Positions 8,971 through 18,423 of a stretch of DNA of 64,000 bases are shown here, piece by piece. Position 1 is the first letter of the stretch; the number at the start of each line of letters is the position of its first letter. The stretch is from contig NZ_KE386885.1 in assembly GCF_000429325.1 (NCBI RefSeq), positions 399,958 through 463,957 on the forward strand, written 5' to 3'. The stretch is from Fundidesulfovibrio putealis DSM 16056 (GTDB taxonomy: Bacteria; Desulfobacterota; Desulfovibrionia; Desulfovibrionales; Desulfovibrionaceae). The notes under the pieces are model-generated. The model did no database searches, was not told where the DNA came from, and was given only the letters and a program-made list of their open reading frames with translations. Position numbers and translations under genes: made by a program.

Positions 8971-11900
8971 ATGGGCATGGCAGGCGATCACGACGACAAC
9001 AGTGGCATATCTGAGATCAAGACCCGTCGGTCCAAGAAATCCGCCAGCCTGACTACATGTCCCGTGGTGGCTGTCGGGGCATCGGCCGGGGGCATCGAGG
9101 CCTTGAAGGTTCTCCTGCAAGCCCTGCCGCCAGACCTGAACGCCGCGCTCGTCGTCCTTACGCACGTGTCGCGCGACAAGCCCAGCCGCCTGCATGAAGT
9201 GCTGACTTCCTTCTGCCGCATGCCGGTGATTACAGCCATGGACGCCATGCCTCTCGCTCCTGGCGCTGTGTACATCGCCCCGCACGGGCTTCATATGGGC
9301 ATCGAGCGGGGGAAGCTTAAGCTCCTGGAGCCGGAAACGACGGTCCCTCATCACAATATCGACAGATTTTTGACCATGCTTGCCGCAGACCAAGGCCCGA
9401 ACGGTGTGTGCGTCATCCTTTCGGGAGCCGGATCCGACGGCACGGCCGGAACCTTGAGCCTGGCCAAGGCCGGGGGCCTCGTGCTGGTTCAGGACCCTTC
9501 GGACGCGCTGTACGCCAGCATGCCTTCCAGCGTGATCCAGGCGGGGGTGGCGTCCGCCGTCCTGCCGGTTGCCGAGCTCGGCCCGCAGCTGGTCCGCCTG
9601 CTCTCTTCCTCCTGTCCTTTGGAGGCGCGGCATTGGCCTTTCATCACGAAGGTGTTGGACATCCTGCGCGAGCATACCGGCTACGACCTCTCGGGCTACC
9701 GCCGAAGCACCCTCGCCCGCAGGCTTCAGAAGCGCATGATCCTGGCGGGCTTTGATACCCCTCAGGATTATCTGAACGAACTCGAGACCAACCCCAGGGA
9801 GCATGCCCAGCTGTTCAAGAGTCTGCTCATCGGCGTGACCGAGTTCTTCCGCGACCCGGAGGCCTTCGAGGTTTTGCGGACGCAGGTGCTGCCGTCCCTG
9901 TTCCAGGGCAGGAGCCCGTCAGAGAGCGTCCGGGTCTGGGTGGTCGGCTGTTCCACCGGCGAGGAGGCCTATTCCCTGGCCATGCTGATGAACGACTACA
10001 GGGAGTCCGAAGGGCTCCATTGCGGACTCAAGATATTCGCCACGGACATCGACCAGACCGCTGTGGAAACAGCCCGGAAAGGCTCCTACTCGCTGAAAGG
10101 GAGCAAGAACCTCTCCGCAGAGCGGATCGAGCGCTACTTCAAACCCGAACGCCACCGTTACACGGTGATCCCTTCCCTGCGGGAACGCATCGTCATGGTG
10201 CACCACAACCTGTTGCAGGATCCCCCCTTCCTGCACATGGACCTGGTGGTCTGCCGCAACATGCTGATTTACCTCACCCCGGAGCTTCAGGAGCGGGCCG
10301 TCGCGCTGCTGCACGAAGCGCTCAATCCGGGTGGATTCCTTTTTCTGGGGCCGGCGGAATCCACCTCGCCGCACGCCAAGCGTCTGGAGGTCGTGGACAA
10401 ACGCTGGAAGATATTCAGGAGCATGGGAACCCCGGAGCGGCGCGGCATGCTCGCTTCGCTGTCCTCCCGGCATACTCCCCAGCATGAAGGGGCCATGCGT
10501 CCGGATTCCCCCAAGCCGGACACCAGCCCGGCGGCGGTGCTGGGAGAAGCCCTGAGGCGGCGGTACGCCCGCCCGGCGGTGCTGGTCGACCGCGACTTCC
10601 AGGTGTTGCACTTCAGCGGGGAAACAAACCCATATCTGAAGATGCCAGGCGGCGCTCCCAGCCTGAACATCCTCAAGCTGGTGGACCAGGAGCTGCGCTA
10701 CCACCTCCGCTCGGCTCTGCGGGCAGCCCTGACGACCGGCAAGCCGACCTCGGTTCACGGCCTTCAGCATCAGGCTTCGCCATCAAGCTCACTCGCCCTT
10801 GCGGTGGACCCTGTCCTGACGGACACGGGGCAGGTCGCCTCCCTCCTGGTGGTTTTCGAAGACGGGCATGCCCCACCCAGTTCAAACACTGTCCCTTCAC
10901 TGGCCGGACTGTCCGAGAGCGGCGTGATCCAGCGCTACGAGTCGGAGCTCCAGTCGGCCTACGACCAGCTGCGGGACGTGATCGAAAAGGACGAATCCCT
11001 CAACGAGGAACTGCGCGCCTCCAACGAGGAACTCCTCAGCATGAACGAGGAGCTCCAGTCGGCCAACGAGGAGATGGACGCCTCCAGGGAGGAGCTCCAG
11101 GCCCTGAACGAAGAGCTCTCCCTCAAGGTCGACGAGCTCTCCAAGGCGCACAGCTTCGTGGAGAACCTCCTGCTCAACACCAACGTGGCCGCGGTCTTTT
11201 TGGACCGGGAACTGCGGGTGATGCGTTCAACGCCCGCCGCCCTGGATATTTTCCACCTGGCCGTGGAAGACCAGGGCCGCCCCATTGCAGGCATCAAGGC
11301 CAAGGTTCGTGATGACAACCTCCTGGATGACATGCGCCTCGTCATGCTGGGGCAGGACGTGGTGGAGCGGGAAGTTCAGGGTGCTGACGGGCGCTGCTTT
11401 CTGAAGCGTGTGCGCCCCTATCGGACCGATAAGACCTTGGTTGACGGCGTGGTGCTCACCTATGCCGACATCACCAAGCTCAAGGCCGCCGAGCAGGTGC
11501 TCGTACGCAGCAACGAGGAGCTCGAGTCGCAGGTCGCCCAGCGCACGCAGGAATTGCTTCTGGCCCGCGAAGAGACGGAGCGTCGGGCCGCCGAGCTCGA
11601 GACGATCATGGCGCAGACTTCCGCCGCCATCTGGATCACCCGGGACCCCGAGGCCAGGGTCATCCAGGGCAACCCGGCCAGCTACAATATCTTGCGGATG
11701 GAGTCCGGCGACAATGTGTCCAAATCTTCTCCTGACGGCTCCCCGCCCTACATACCGACCAAGGACGGCAGGGAGCTGCCCCTGGATGCCCTGCCGCTCC
11801 AACGGGCCGCCCGGGGCGAGACGGTGACGGAGGAGGAGATCGACCTGCTGTTCCCCGACGGGCAGGTCCGGACCATCCTGGGCAACGCCGTGCCGTTGAT

Positions 11901-14655
11901 GGACGGCAAAGGGAGGCAGACGGGCGCGGTGGGGGTGTTTCTGGACATCACCGAAAAAAAGCGCACCCAGGAGGAGGCGTTGCGGTGGCAGCACGTGTTT
12001 GAGCACGCGGAGTTCGGCCTGGCCATCTCCAAGTCGCCGGAGAACACGTTCACCGCTGTGAATCCCTGCTTTGCCCGCGAGCGCGGATACAATCCGGACG
12101 AACTCGTCGGCCAGCCGGTGACAGTCGTCTTCCCGCCGGAGTGGCGGCCGCGTCTGTTGGAGCGGCTCGGTGATATCGACGCCGCCGGACACGGCCTTGT
12201 CGAGGCGGTGCACCAGCGCAAGGACGGCAGCACCTTCCCGGTCCTTCTGGAACTCACCCTGATAAGGGACCAGGACGGGCGTCCTGTGAGCCGCATCGCC
12301 CACGTCATGGACATAAGCGAGCGCAAACGCGCCGAACGGGCGGAGCAGGACGCCAACAGCCGACTGCGTCTGGCCATGGATGCGGCCAACGCAGGCAGCT
12401 GGGAGTGGAACCCGGCCACCAATGAGAACTCCTGGTCCGATAAAATCTGGGAGCTGTACGGCCTCGATCCCGCCCTGCATCCGGCCAGCTACGAGTCATG
12501 GCGTCAAGCCATCCGCCCCGCAGACCGCGCGGCCGTCGAGGAGGCTGTGCAGACCGCACTGGCTTCCGGCGGAGAAATCAGCATCGAATGGCAGGTGAAC
12601 CTCCCGGAGGGGCAGGAACGCTGGCTCACATCCCGGGGCAGAGCGCAGCGCTCCCCCGACGGGAGTGTGGATCGCTATCTGGGCATCGTGATCGACATCA
12701 CCGAGCGCAAGCAACTGGAAGACGCGCTGCGCACGAGCGAGCTGCAATTACGGCTGTTCGCCGATCGCGCCCCGGCGGCCATCGCCATGTTCGACAGGAA
12801 CATGCGCTATCTGGTGGTCAGCAACCGCTGGCTCGAAGACTACCACCTGAGCGGCCAGCAGGTGCTCGGGCGCTGCCACTACGACGTCTTCCCCGAGATT
12901 CCGGAGCGGTGGAAAGAGATACACCGCCGCTGCCTCGCGGGGGAGGTGGCCAGCGCCGATGAAGACCCCTTCGTGCGGGAAGACGGGCAGACGCAATGGC
13001 TCCAGTGGGAAATTCGCCCGTGGCATACGGGGTCTGGAGCCGTGGGAGGCATCGTCGTTTTCAGCCAGGACATCACCGAGCGGAAAACGGCCGTGCAGGC
13101 GCTTGCGCAAAGCGCCCGGGAATACCGGACGCAGAGCGAGTTCCTGAAAAGCCTCATCGACAACGCCCCCCTGGTGATCGGGGTGGTGGAAGGCCCGGAA
13201 CACCGGTACATCCTGGCCAACGCCGCGCTGGAAGCAACCCCCGAGGACCAGTCCCGGCCCATCGTCGGACGCACCGTGAGGGAGGCGTTCCCGTCGGTGG
13301 CGGATGATCTCTCCCGCATGTTCGACCAAGTGTACGCCACGGGCAGCAATGTGCCCATGAAGGAATACAAGGTGCCCATCGGGAACAAGACCACCTGGTG
13401 GAACGCGGAATTCATCCCCCTGCTCGACGACCGGGGGACGGTGTCCCGGATGCTCGTCATCGGGCACGAGGTCACCGAGCTGATCACGGCCCGCGACAAG
13501 GCGCAGCGGGCCAACCAGGCAAAGTCGGAGTTCCTGGCCAACATGAGCCATGAGATCCGCACGCCCCTCAACGGGGTGCTGGGGATGCTCCAGCTCATGG
13601 AGACGACCGCGCTGGACGGGGAGCAGAAGGAGTATCTGCACGCGGCCGTCCAGTCCTCAAACCGCCTGACCCGGCTGCTCTCAGACATTCTGGATCTCTC
13701 CAGGATCGAGGCGGGCAAGCTGGTCGTCCAGGAAAGGGAGTTCGAGTTCAGCAACCTGAGGGACTCGGTTCTGGAGCTGTTCTCCCCCTCCGCGAAGAAC
13801 AAAAACCTGCACCTGGATTGCGTCATCGACGAGAGCGTGCCGCCGATACTTGCGGGCGACGAGGTCCGTCTGCGGCAGATACTGTTCAACCTGGTCGGCA
13901 ATGCGATCAAATTCACGGATTCAGGCACCGTGCACGTGGAGATATGCGGATTGCAGACCAGCGGGAGAGCCAGGCCCAGGTTACTCTTCATGGTGAGCGA
14001 CTCCGGCATCGGCATTCCCGACGAGGTGCTCAAGGACATCTTCGAACCGTTCGCCCAGGCCGAGGGCGCCTATACCCGACGCTTTCAAGGCGCAGGGCTG
14101 GGTCTGTCCATCGTTCGAAGGCTGATGAAGGTCATGGACGGCGAACTCTGCATAGAAAGCGCTGAGGGGCTCGGCACGACCGTATTCTTCTCGCTGCCGT
14201 ACACCCTGCTTGTCGACCGGGCTGAAAGTGATTCTCCTGTATGCCCCAGCTGCAGCCGGACCGGAAAGACCCTGCACGTCCTTCTGGCCGAGGATGACAG
14301 GGTAAGCATGGTCACCGGAAAACGGATGCTCGAAAAGCTTGGCTATAAGGTCTCAACAGCCACGCACGGCATGGAGGCCCTGCAGGTTCTCTCCGAACAG
14401 GATATCGACCTGATCCTCATGGACATCCAAATGCCTGTCATGGACGGCGTGGAGGCCACCAGGGCCATCCGGGAATCGGCGGCACTCGGCAGGAAATCCC
14501 GTCTCCCAATCATAGCCATGACCGCGTACGCCATGACCGGAGACAGGGAAAAATTCCTGGGCGCGGGAATGAACGACTACATCGCCAAGCCGGTCGACAG
14601 GAGTGTCTTGCAGGAAGTCATCGAACGCGTGATGACTGTTCAAGCAGAGCAGTAG
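8971..14655 (+). CDS. CheB-CheR-multi-PAS hybrid histidine kinase with receiver
   Basis: This is one 1,894-residue polypeptide. Residues about 25-215 are a CheB methylesterase (GASAGGIEAL, LTHVSRD, SGAGSDGTAG supply Ser, His and Asp). About 225-490 is a CheR methyltransferase with the SAM motif VVGCSTGEEAYS. A long coiled coil (about 650-730) is followed by five or so PAS/PAC units with ITERK-type linkers. HisKA has its phospho-His in ANMSHEIRTPLNG near 1523, HATPase motifs are NAIKFT, DSGIGIP and GLGLSI, and a receiver has Asp near 1817 (LMDIQMPVMDG). No membrane segment is seen. GAGG at 8965 fits the second ATG (8977) better than the first. Confidence 0.93.
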   Translation: MGMAGDHDDNSGISEIKTRRSKKSASLTTCPVVAVGASAGGIEALKVLLQALPPDLNAALVVLTHVSRDKPSRLHEVLTSFCRMPVITAMDAMPLAPGAVYIAPHGLHMGIERGKLKLLEPETTVPHHNIDRFLTMLAADQGPNGVCVILSGAGSDGTAGTLSLAKAGGLVLVQDPSDALYASMPSSVIQAGVASAVLPVAELGPQLVRLLSSSCPLEARHWPFITKVLDILREHTGYDLSGYRRSTLARRLQKRMILAGFDTPQDYLNELETNPREHAQLFKSLLIGVTEFFRDPEAFEVLRTQVLPSLFQGRSPSESVRVWVVGCSTGEEAYSLAMLMNDYRESEGLHCGLKIFATDIDQTAVETARKGSYSLKGSKNLSAERIERYFKPERHRYTVIPSLRERIVMVHHNLLQDPPFLHMDLVVCRNMLIYLTPELQERAVALLHEALNPGGFLFLGPAESTSPHAKRLEVVDKRWKIFRSMGTPERRGMLASLSSRHTPQHEGAMRPDSPKPDTSPAAVLGEALRRRYARPAVLVDRDFQVLHFSGETNPYLKMPGGAPSLNILKLVDQELRYHLRSALRAALTTGKPTSVHGLQHQASPSSSLALAVDPVLTDTGQVASLLVVFEDGHAPPSSNTVPSLAGLSESGVIQRYESELQSAYDQLRDVIEKDESLNEELRASNEELLSMNEELQSANEEMDASREELQALNEELSLKVDELSKAHSFVENLLLNTNVAAVFLDRELRVMRSTPAALDIFHLAVEDQGRPIAGIKAKVRDDNLLDDMRLVMLGQDVVEREVQGADGRCFLKRVRPYRTDKTLVDGVVLTYADITKLKAAEQVLVRSNEELESQVAQRTQELLLAREETERRAAELETIMAQTSAAIWITRDPEARVIQGNPASYNILRMESGDNVSKSSPDGSPPYIPTKDGRELPLDALPLQRAARGETVTEEEIDLLFPDGQVRTILGNAVPLMDGKGRQTGAVGVFLDITEKKRTQEEALRWQHVFEHAEFGLAISKSPENTFTAVNPCFARERGYNPDELVGQPVTVVFPPEWRPRLLERLGDIDAAGHGLVEAVHQRKDGSTFPVLLELTLIRDQDGRPVSRIAHVMDISERKRAERAEQDANSRLRLAMDAANAGSWEWNPATNENSWSDKIWELYGLDPALHPASYESWRQAIRPADRAAVEEAVQTALASGGEISIEWQVNLPEGQERWLTSRGRAQRSPDGSVDRYLGIVIDITERKQLEDALRTSELQLRLFADRAPAAIAMFDRNMRYLVVSNRWLEDYHLSGQQVLGRCHYDVFPEIPERWKEIHRRCLAGEVASADEDPFVREDGQTQWLQWEIRPWHTGSGAVGGIVVFSQDITERKTAVQALAQSAREYRTQSEFLKSLIDNAPLVIGVVEGPEHRYILANAALEATPEDQSRPIVGRTVREAFPSVADDLSRMFDQVYATGSNVPMKEYKVPIGNKTTWWNAEFIPLLDDRGTVSRMLVIGHEVTELITARDKAQRANQAKSEFLANMSHEIRTPLNGVLGMLQLMETTALDGEQKEYLHAAVQSSNRLTRLLSDILDLSRIEAGKLVVQEREFEFSNLRDSVLELFSPSAKNKNLHLDCVIDESVPPILAGDEVRLRQILFNLVGNAIKFTDSGTVHVEICGLQTSGRARPRLLFMVSDSGIGIPDEVLKDIFEPFAQAEGAYTRRFQGAGLGLSIVRRLMKVMDGELCIESAEGLGTTVFFSLPYTLLVDRAESDSPVCPSCSRTGKTLHVLLAEDDRVSMVTGKRMLEKLGYKVSTATHGMEALQVLSEQDIDLILMDIQMPVMDGVEATRAIRESAALGRKSRLPIIAMTAYAMTGDREKFLGAGMNDYIAKPVDRSVLQEVIERVMTVQAEQ

Positions 14656-14724
14656 CCTGTGCAGGCGGCTTGGCGTCCCCGACGTCTTCGGAGAGAGAAG
14701 GGGCAGAATCGGCAGGACAACGAA

Positions 14725-14754
14725 AAAGGCCCGCGATTGTCATCGCGGGCCTTT
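14725..14754 (-). terminator. original tRNA-Phe terminator, now cut off from its gene
   Basis: Perfect 13-bp arms AAAGGCCCGCGAT (14725-14737) and ATCGCGGGCCTTT (14742-14754) close a four-base loop. Read on the minus strand the stem ends in a T-run. It lies 9 bp beyond the partial tRNA-Phe copy in the order tRNA 3' end, short spacer, terminator. It therefore looks like the ancestral terminator of the tRNA gene, left behind when the element inserted. It may also terminate the hybrid kinase gene, which ends 70 bp to the left. Confidence 0.75.
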
Positions 14755-14762
14755 GTCTTTCG

Positions 14763-14810
14763 TGGTGCCGAGGGACGGAATTGAACCGCCGACACGGGGA
14801 TTTTCAGTCC
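14763..14810 (-). repeat. left attachment site: 48-bp duplicate of the tRNA-Phe 3' part
   Basis: These 48 bp are identical to 37194-37241 and correspond to the tRNA from the anticodon arm through the T arm and acceptor end to CCA. Beyond 14810 the similarity to the tRNA ends at once, so this copy lacks the 5' half and cannot be a functional tRNA. This is the usual footprint of integrases that use tRNA 3' ends. Confidence 0.9.
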
Positions 14811-14910
14811 TTTAATGCTACCTTTGCCGTCATACCTCAGAATGCCTAGTTCAATAATAACAATAGATTGAAATGCAGCCGTGATACCAGGGATTACCTT
14901 GACGGACTTT

Positions 14911-14932
14911 TCATCCGGGACTATTCCGGGAC
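14911..14932. repeat. left-end copy of CCGGGACTATTCCGGGAC repeat
   Basis: Eighteen bases (14915-14932) occur identically at 37100-37117 near the other end of the island. Within them the unit CCGGGAC appears twice with starts 11 bp apart, one helical turn. The copy ends one base before the integrase start codon (14934). The pairing near both att sites suggests arm-type binding sites for the integrase or an accessory factor, or an integrase operator. This is inferred from position. Confidence 0.5.
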
Positions 14933-14933
14933 C

Positions 14934-16151
14934 ATGGCAGCACGATGGAATCGCACTCCGTACCCTGGCGTACGCTACCGGGAACACCCCTCCCGCAAGC
15001 ACAACGGCAAGCCCGACCGGTATTTCAGCATCCGCTATTACATCAACTACAAGGATTGCGAGGAAGGGCTCGGCTGGGCCTCGGACGGCTGGAATGCCGA
15101 AAAGGCTCACAAGATTCTCGCCAAGATCAAAGAGGGCGTAAAGACGGGGGCGGGGGCGCAGAGTCTCGGCGAACTCCGGGCCGAAGCTGAAGCTCACCGC
15201 GCGAACCAGGAGATTGAGGCGAGGCGGAGCGATTTGCAACGCATGACGCTTTCCACGTTCATCGTGGAGCACTTCCTGCCGGAAATTAAGCTCTGCAAGC
15301 GCACCTGGATGGACGACAAGGGCCGGATCGACAAGCACATTCACGCCAAGCTGGGAGCGCTCCCGCTCTGCGCAATCAACAAGAACGACATCCGCGCCTT
15401 CCTGGACTTCCTGCGTGAGACCGGGGCATCTGAGGCCACCGCACTGCACTATATGGCCATTCTTCGCCGAATCTTCAACATGGCCCGCGTCACTGTTGTC
15501 GAGGGGACTCCTCTGTTTACGGGCCGAAGCCCCATGGAAGGAGTTGCCCTTCCAAAGCCGAAGAACGGTCGGGAGCGGTTTCTCAGCTACGAAGAGGCCG
15601 ACCGGCTTGTCGAGGGAGCCAAGGGGGCAGCCCAGCCGGACCTCCATGCGGCCATAGTCATGGCCCTCAACACGGGCATGCGCCTTGGTGAAATACTGCG
15701 CCTTGAGTGGGTGGACGTCGATCTTAAGCACGGCATCATCACCATCCGGGAAGAGGCCGACAGAAAACCCGGAGGCAAGGTCTTCATCAACGCCGACCTG
15801 GAAACCGTCCTCATGGAGCGTTTCTCGATCCGTGGCCAGTCCCGCCTTGTCCTGGCTCCACCGAAGGGAGGGCGGGAGCGCAGTTCCCTCACGCACCGCT
15901 TTTCCGAACTTGTTGTCTCTCTGGGCTTCAATGAGCACGTGACCGACGCCAGGCACAAGGTTGTGTTTCACACTTTGCGCCACACGTTCGCTTCCTGGCT
16001 GGCCATGGCCGGGACGGACATCTACCGCATCAAGACCTTGATGCGGCACAAGACCATCACTATGACCATGCGCTACGCTCATCTCATACCTGACGCCACC
16101 AGGGCTGCCGTGCATAACCTGCGTCCGGACAACGGGGCTACAGGCTTTTAA
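14934..16151 (+). CDS. int: tyrosine recombinase/integrase of the nif island
   Basis: From ATG at 14934 (MAARWNRTPYPGVRYREH) the product has 405 residues. The N-terminal 60 residues form an arm-binding-like domain, followed by a core-binding SAM-like helical domain and a C-terminal catalytic domain. Catalytic residues are visible: Arg in LNTGMRLGEILRLEW, the HTLRHTFASWLAMAG box (His-x-x-Arg), and the Tyr in MTMRYAHL near the C-terminus. It lies 120 bp inside the left att copy and reads into the island, the usual place for an integrase. An in-frame ATG at 14868 exists but adds residues not expected for the family. Confidence 0.93.
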   Translation: MAARWNRTPYPGVRYREHPSRKHNGKPDRYFSIRYYINYKDCEEGLGWASDGWNAEKAHKILAKIKEGVKTGAGAQSLGELRAEAEAHRANQEIEARRSDLQRMTLSTFIVEHFLPEIKLCKRTWMDDKGRIDKHIHAKLGALPLCAINKNDIRAFLDFLRETGASEATALHYMAILRRIFNMARVTVVEGTPLFTGRSPMEGVALPKPKNGRERFLSYEEADRLVEGAKGAAQPDLHAAIVMALNTGMRLGEILRLEWVDVDLKHGIITIREEADRKPGGKVFINADLETVLMERFSIRGQSRLVLAPPKGGRERSSLTHRFSELVVSLGFNEHVTDARHKVVFHTLRHTFASWLAMAGTDIYRIKTLMRHKTITMTMRYAHLIPDATRAAVHNLRPDNGATGF

Positions 16152-16410
16152 GGCCAGCGACCTTGACGACACCGAAACGGTCAACGACCCACCTCACTAA
16201 CGATTCGGTCCTGTAGGCGATCGTCCGGCCCACGCGGTAGGCCACCTCCGGCCCCATTCCGGCGCAGTCCGCATTGGAAAGCGTCTGTGAGGCCACCATG
16301 CCCCCCAGGTAGCGGTTGACTTCCTTTCGGGCAATGACCGGCGGAAGGCTCGAAACGAGCGTGCTGATGAATTCCTCTTCCTCGGCTGTCAGCTTTCTCG
16401 GCTTGCGCAT
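16138..16410 (-). CDS. small DNA-binding-like protein next to the integrase (possible excisionase/regulator)
   Basis: From ATG at 16410 (MRKPRKLTAEEEEFISTLVS) with GAGG upstream, the product has 90 residues. The C-terminal half (VASQTLSNADCAGMGPEVAY then RVGRTIAYRTESLVRWVVDR) looks like a winged or MerR-like helix-turn-helix that ends in a basic helix, as in excisionases and AlpA-type proteins. Its 3' end overlaps the integrase 3' end by 14 bp in convergent orientation. A longer in-frame extension to 16854 is rejected because its composition is non-coding and it overlaps the next gene. Function is inferred from size and position. Confidence 0.6.
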   Translation of the reverse strand: MRKPRKLTAEEEEFISTLVSSLPPVIARKEVNRYLGGMVASQTLSNADCAGMGPEVAYRVGRTIAYRTESLVRWVVDRFGVVKVAGLKSL

Positions 16411-16588
16411 GGAGACCTCATGATTGTGGCGTTGGGCGTCCCCGGACGCGAGGGTAACGAACGCCTCGGCCCAGGGAAGTCGAGGTTCATTTGCAAGAAT
16501 TTCTTGTACAGCGCAAGACGAAATAGTTTCCGATTGCTGGGATGTGTTTGGGGAGGAAGACGTCTGAGAACTGCGTCTTAAGTGTGTA

Positions 16589-16888
16589 TCATGCCTGAAT
16601 TGGGATGTCGGCGTCTCTTGCCTTTTCCTTCGCAACGGCAAGCAGATAGGCCAAGTCCTCGCCCAAGGCTTCGGCCATGCGCTGGGCATCCGAGAGAAGC
16701 ACTCCCTGGGGTTTCCCGGTGTTGGCAGATCGACTGCGTATGGCGGCCCATTTGGTAGCGGCGGATTTTGGATTGTCCTGGGGCCAGACCTTTTGGGCGA
16801 ACTCGCCTTTGCCCCATCCACGGGCGTCTGCCCGCTCGTCGATAAGCGCGACAAGGCAGCGCTCTATGAGTGAAGGAAAATCATCCAT
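16589..16888 (-). CDS. small HTH-type regulator of the island
   Basis: The ATG at 16888 has AGGG upstream and gives 99 residues. The sequence [20 protein letters not shown], then a [13 protein letters not shown] helix pair and [20 protein letters not shown], reads like a Cro/CI-type domain in which a DNA-binding helix pair carries an atypical insert ([17 protein letters not shown]). Proteins of this kind accompany integrases of Desulfovibrio prophages and islands. It is transcribed toward the integrase and divergently from nifV, whose promoter lies within 100 bp of its start. A repressor role is an inference. Confidence 0.6.
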   Translation of the reverse strand: MDDFPSLIERCLVALIDERADARGWGKGEFAQKVWPQDNPKSAATKWAAIRSRSANTGKPQGVLLSDAQRMAEALGEDLAYLLAVAKEKARDADIPIQA

Positions 16889-16974
16889 GGACCCTATCGG
16901 AAAGAATTTCTTGTCTACAGTCAAGTGCAAAATCCAGGCATACAGTTTGTCCTTTCAGACCATAACATAAGGAG

Positions 16975-16991
16975 TTGGCATACGCATTGCT
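16975..16991 (+). promoter_or_regulatory. sigma-54 promoter of nifV
   Basis: TTGGCATACGCATTGCT has GG at 16977-16978, exactly ten bases, then GC at 16989-16990, and matches the TTGGCAC-N5-TTGCT consensus at all but one key position. Transcription would start about 12 bp downstream, leaving a leader of about 16 nt that includes the AAGGAG ribosome-binding site. No perfect TGT-N10-ACA activator site was found just upstream. Confidence 0.7.
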
Positions 16992-17017
16992 CTTCGTGGC
17001 TTTCAAGGAGAGCCCAT

Positions 17018-18172
17018 ATGTCCATCCCACCCCTCCTGCCTCAAACCATCATTCACGACACCACGCTGCGCGACGGAGAGCAGACGGCTGGAGTCGCGTT
17101 CACTCTGGAAGAGCGCTTGGCCATCGCCACCGCGCTGGCCAAGGCGGGCGTGCCGGAGCTTGAAGTCGGCATCCCCGCCATGGGTGAACGCGAGCAGGAA
17201 GAGATCCGCGCCATCAGTGCGCTCGGCCTGCCCTCCCAACTGGTGGTATGGTGCCGCATGCGCAAAGACGATCTATCGGCTGCCAGAAACTGCGGAGTGA
17301 ACCGGATTAACTTATCCGTGTCGCTGTCCGACCAGCAGATCAAAGGCAAGCTGGGCCTGGATAGGCTCCGTGTGCTCGATCTCATCTCATCCATGACTGC
17401 GCGGGCGCTGGATTTGGGATTTGAGGTGAACATGGGCGGGGAGGACAGTTCACGAGCTGACCCGGAATTCCTCGCCCAGGCATTGGAAGCCGCAGAAAGG
17501 GCTGGAGCTGGCCGTTTCCGCTTTGCCGACACAATCGGCTTGCTGGAACCCTTCGTCACGCGCAGAATCTTTGAACGGCTCAGGAGGCTCACTTCGTTGG
17601 AGCTCGAAATCCACGCCCATAACGACCTCGGGCTCGCAACCGCCAATACCCTTGCTGCCATCCAAGGTGGAGCTTCCCACGCCAACACAACTGTAAACGG
17701 GTTGGGCGAGCGCGCGGGAAACGCCCCCCTGGAGGAAGTGGTCATGGCCCTGAGACTCCTTCACGGAGTGGACACTGGAGTGCGTGCGCGCAGCCTGCCC
17801 GAGGTGTCCCAGCTGGTGGCTCAAGCGTCGGGGCGCGCCGTAGCGGCGAACAAATCCGTCGTCGGCGAGGCGGTGTTCACGCACGAATCCGGCATTCACG
17901 TCAGCGGAATCCTGCGTGATCCCGCAAACTACCAGAGCATCAACCCGGAGGAACTGGGACGGGCTCATACGCTGGTATTGGGGAAGCACTCTGGAACAGC
18001 CGCCGTGCGCTTCGCCTACAGCCGTATGGGGGTCGATCTTGTAGAAGAACAGGCGCGGGCCATCCTGCCTCTTCTTCGAGAGCATTCGGCCAGGACCAAA
18101 CGCACTCCTGGGCACGAAGAGCTTATGGCACTGCTTGTTCAGGCGGCTGACGCGTTACGGCCTGCGTCGTGA
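17018..18172 (+). CDS. nifV: homocitrate synthase NifV
   Basis: From ATG at 17018, with AAGGAG 8 bases upstream, the product has 384 residues, normal for NifV. It condenses acetyl-CoA with 2-oxoglutarate to homocitrate, the organic ligand of FeMo-cofactor. The HMGL/TIM-barrel signature [12 protein letters not shown] starts near residue 14. The second family signature [13 protein letters not shown] holds the metal-binding His pair, and [14 protein letters not shown] follows. A C-terminal LeuA-like dimer segment is short. Related homocitrate and isopropylmalate synthases share these motifs, but the length and nif context favour NifV. It has its own sigma-54 promoter. Confidence 0.93.
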   Translation: MSIPPLLPQTIIHDTTLRDGEQTAGVAFTLEERLAIATALAKAGVPELEVGIPAMGEREQEEIRAISALGLPSQLVVWCRMRKDDLSAARNCGVNRINLSVSLSDQQIKGKLGLDRLRVLDLISSMTARALDLGFEVNMGGEDSSRADPEFLAQALEAAERAGAGRFRFADTIGLLEPFVTRRIFERLRRLTSLELEIHAHNDLGLATANTLAAIQGGASHANTTVNGLGERAGNAPLEEVVMALRLLHGVDTGVRARSLPEVSQLVAQASGRAVAANKSVVGEAVFTHESGIHVSGILRDPANYQSINPEELGRAHTLVLGKHSGTAAVRFAYSRMGVDLVEEQARAILPLLREHSARTKRTPGHEELMALLVQAADALRPAS

Positions 18173-18302
18173 TTCAAATAGCAGCGACAAGAAGAACACT
18201 GCCCACATCAGTGACGGACAGGCGATGCGCGGGAGTCGGGAACACAGCCACTCGTGCGTCCACATGTGTTTCATCGGCGTAGACCCAGTTTCCTTCATGC
18301 CA

Positions 18303-18342
18303 AGCCTCGCCCGGAGGGGGGGGAGCTCTTCCGGGCGAGGCT
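18303..18342. terminator. GC-rich stem-loop between nifV and the ferredoxin gene
   Basis: Perfect 13-bp arms AGCCTCGCCCGGA (18303-18315) and TCCGGGCGAGGCT (18330-18342) surround a G-rich loop. It lies between two convergent genes, 130 bp after the nifV stop and 80 bp after the ferredoxin stop. Neither side has a real T-run, so it may be a bidirectional but weak terminator. Confidence 0.5.
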
Positions 18343-18423
18343 GCTATGTTCAAAATGGCACATCTATATTCAATGCATGTTGCGCTCGAAGGCCGGAGGC
18401 CATCCACGAATAACAAAAGTACG

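Noticed and set aside
14763-14840. A second tRNA-Phe gene
   Set aside because: Only the 3' 48 bases match. The D arm and 5' acceptor strand are missing, so it is an attachment-site copy.
16410-16854. Long N-terminal extension of the small gene at 16138
   Set aside because: The extension overlaps the better-supported gene 16589-16888 in another frame and has Ser/Pro/Arg-rich non-coding composition. The ATG at 16410 has a ribosome-binding site.
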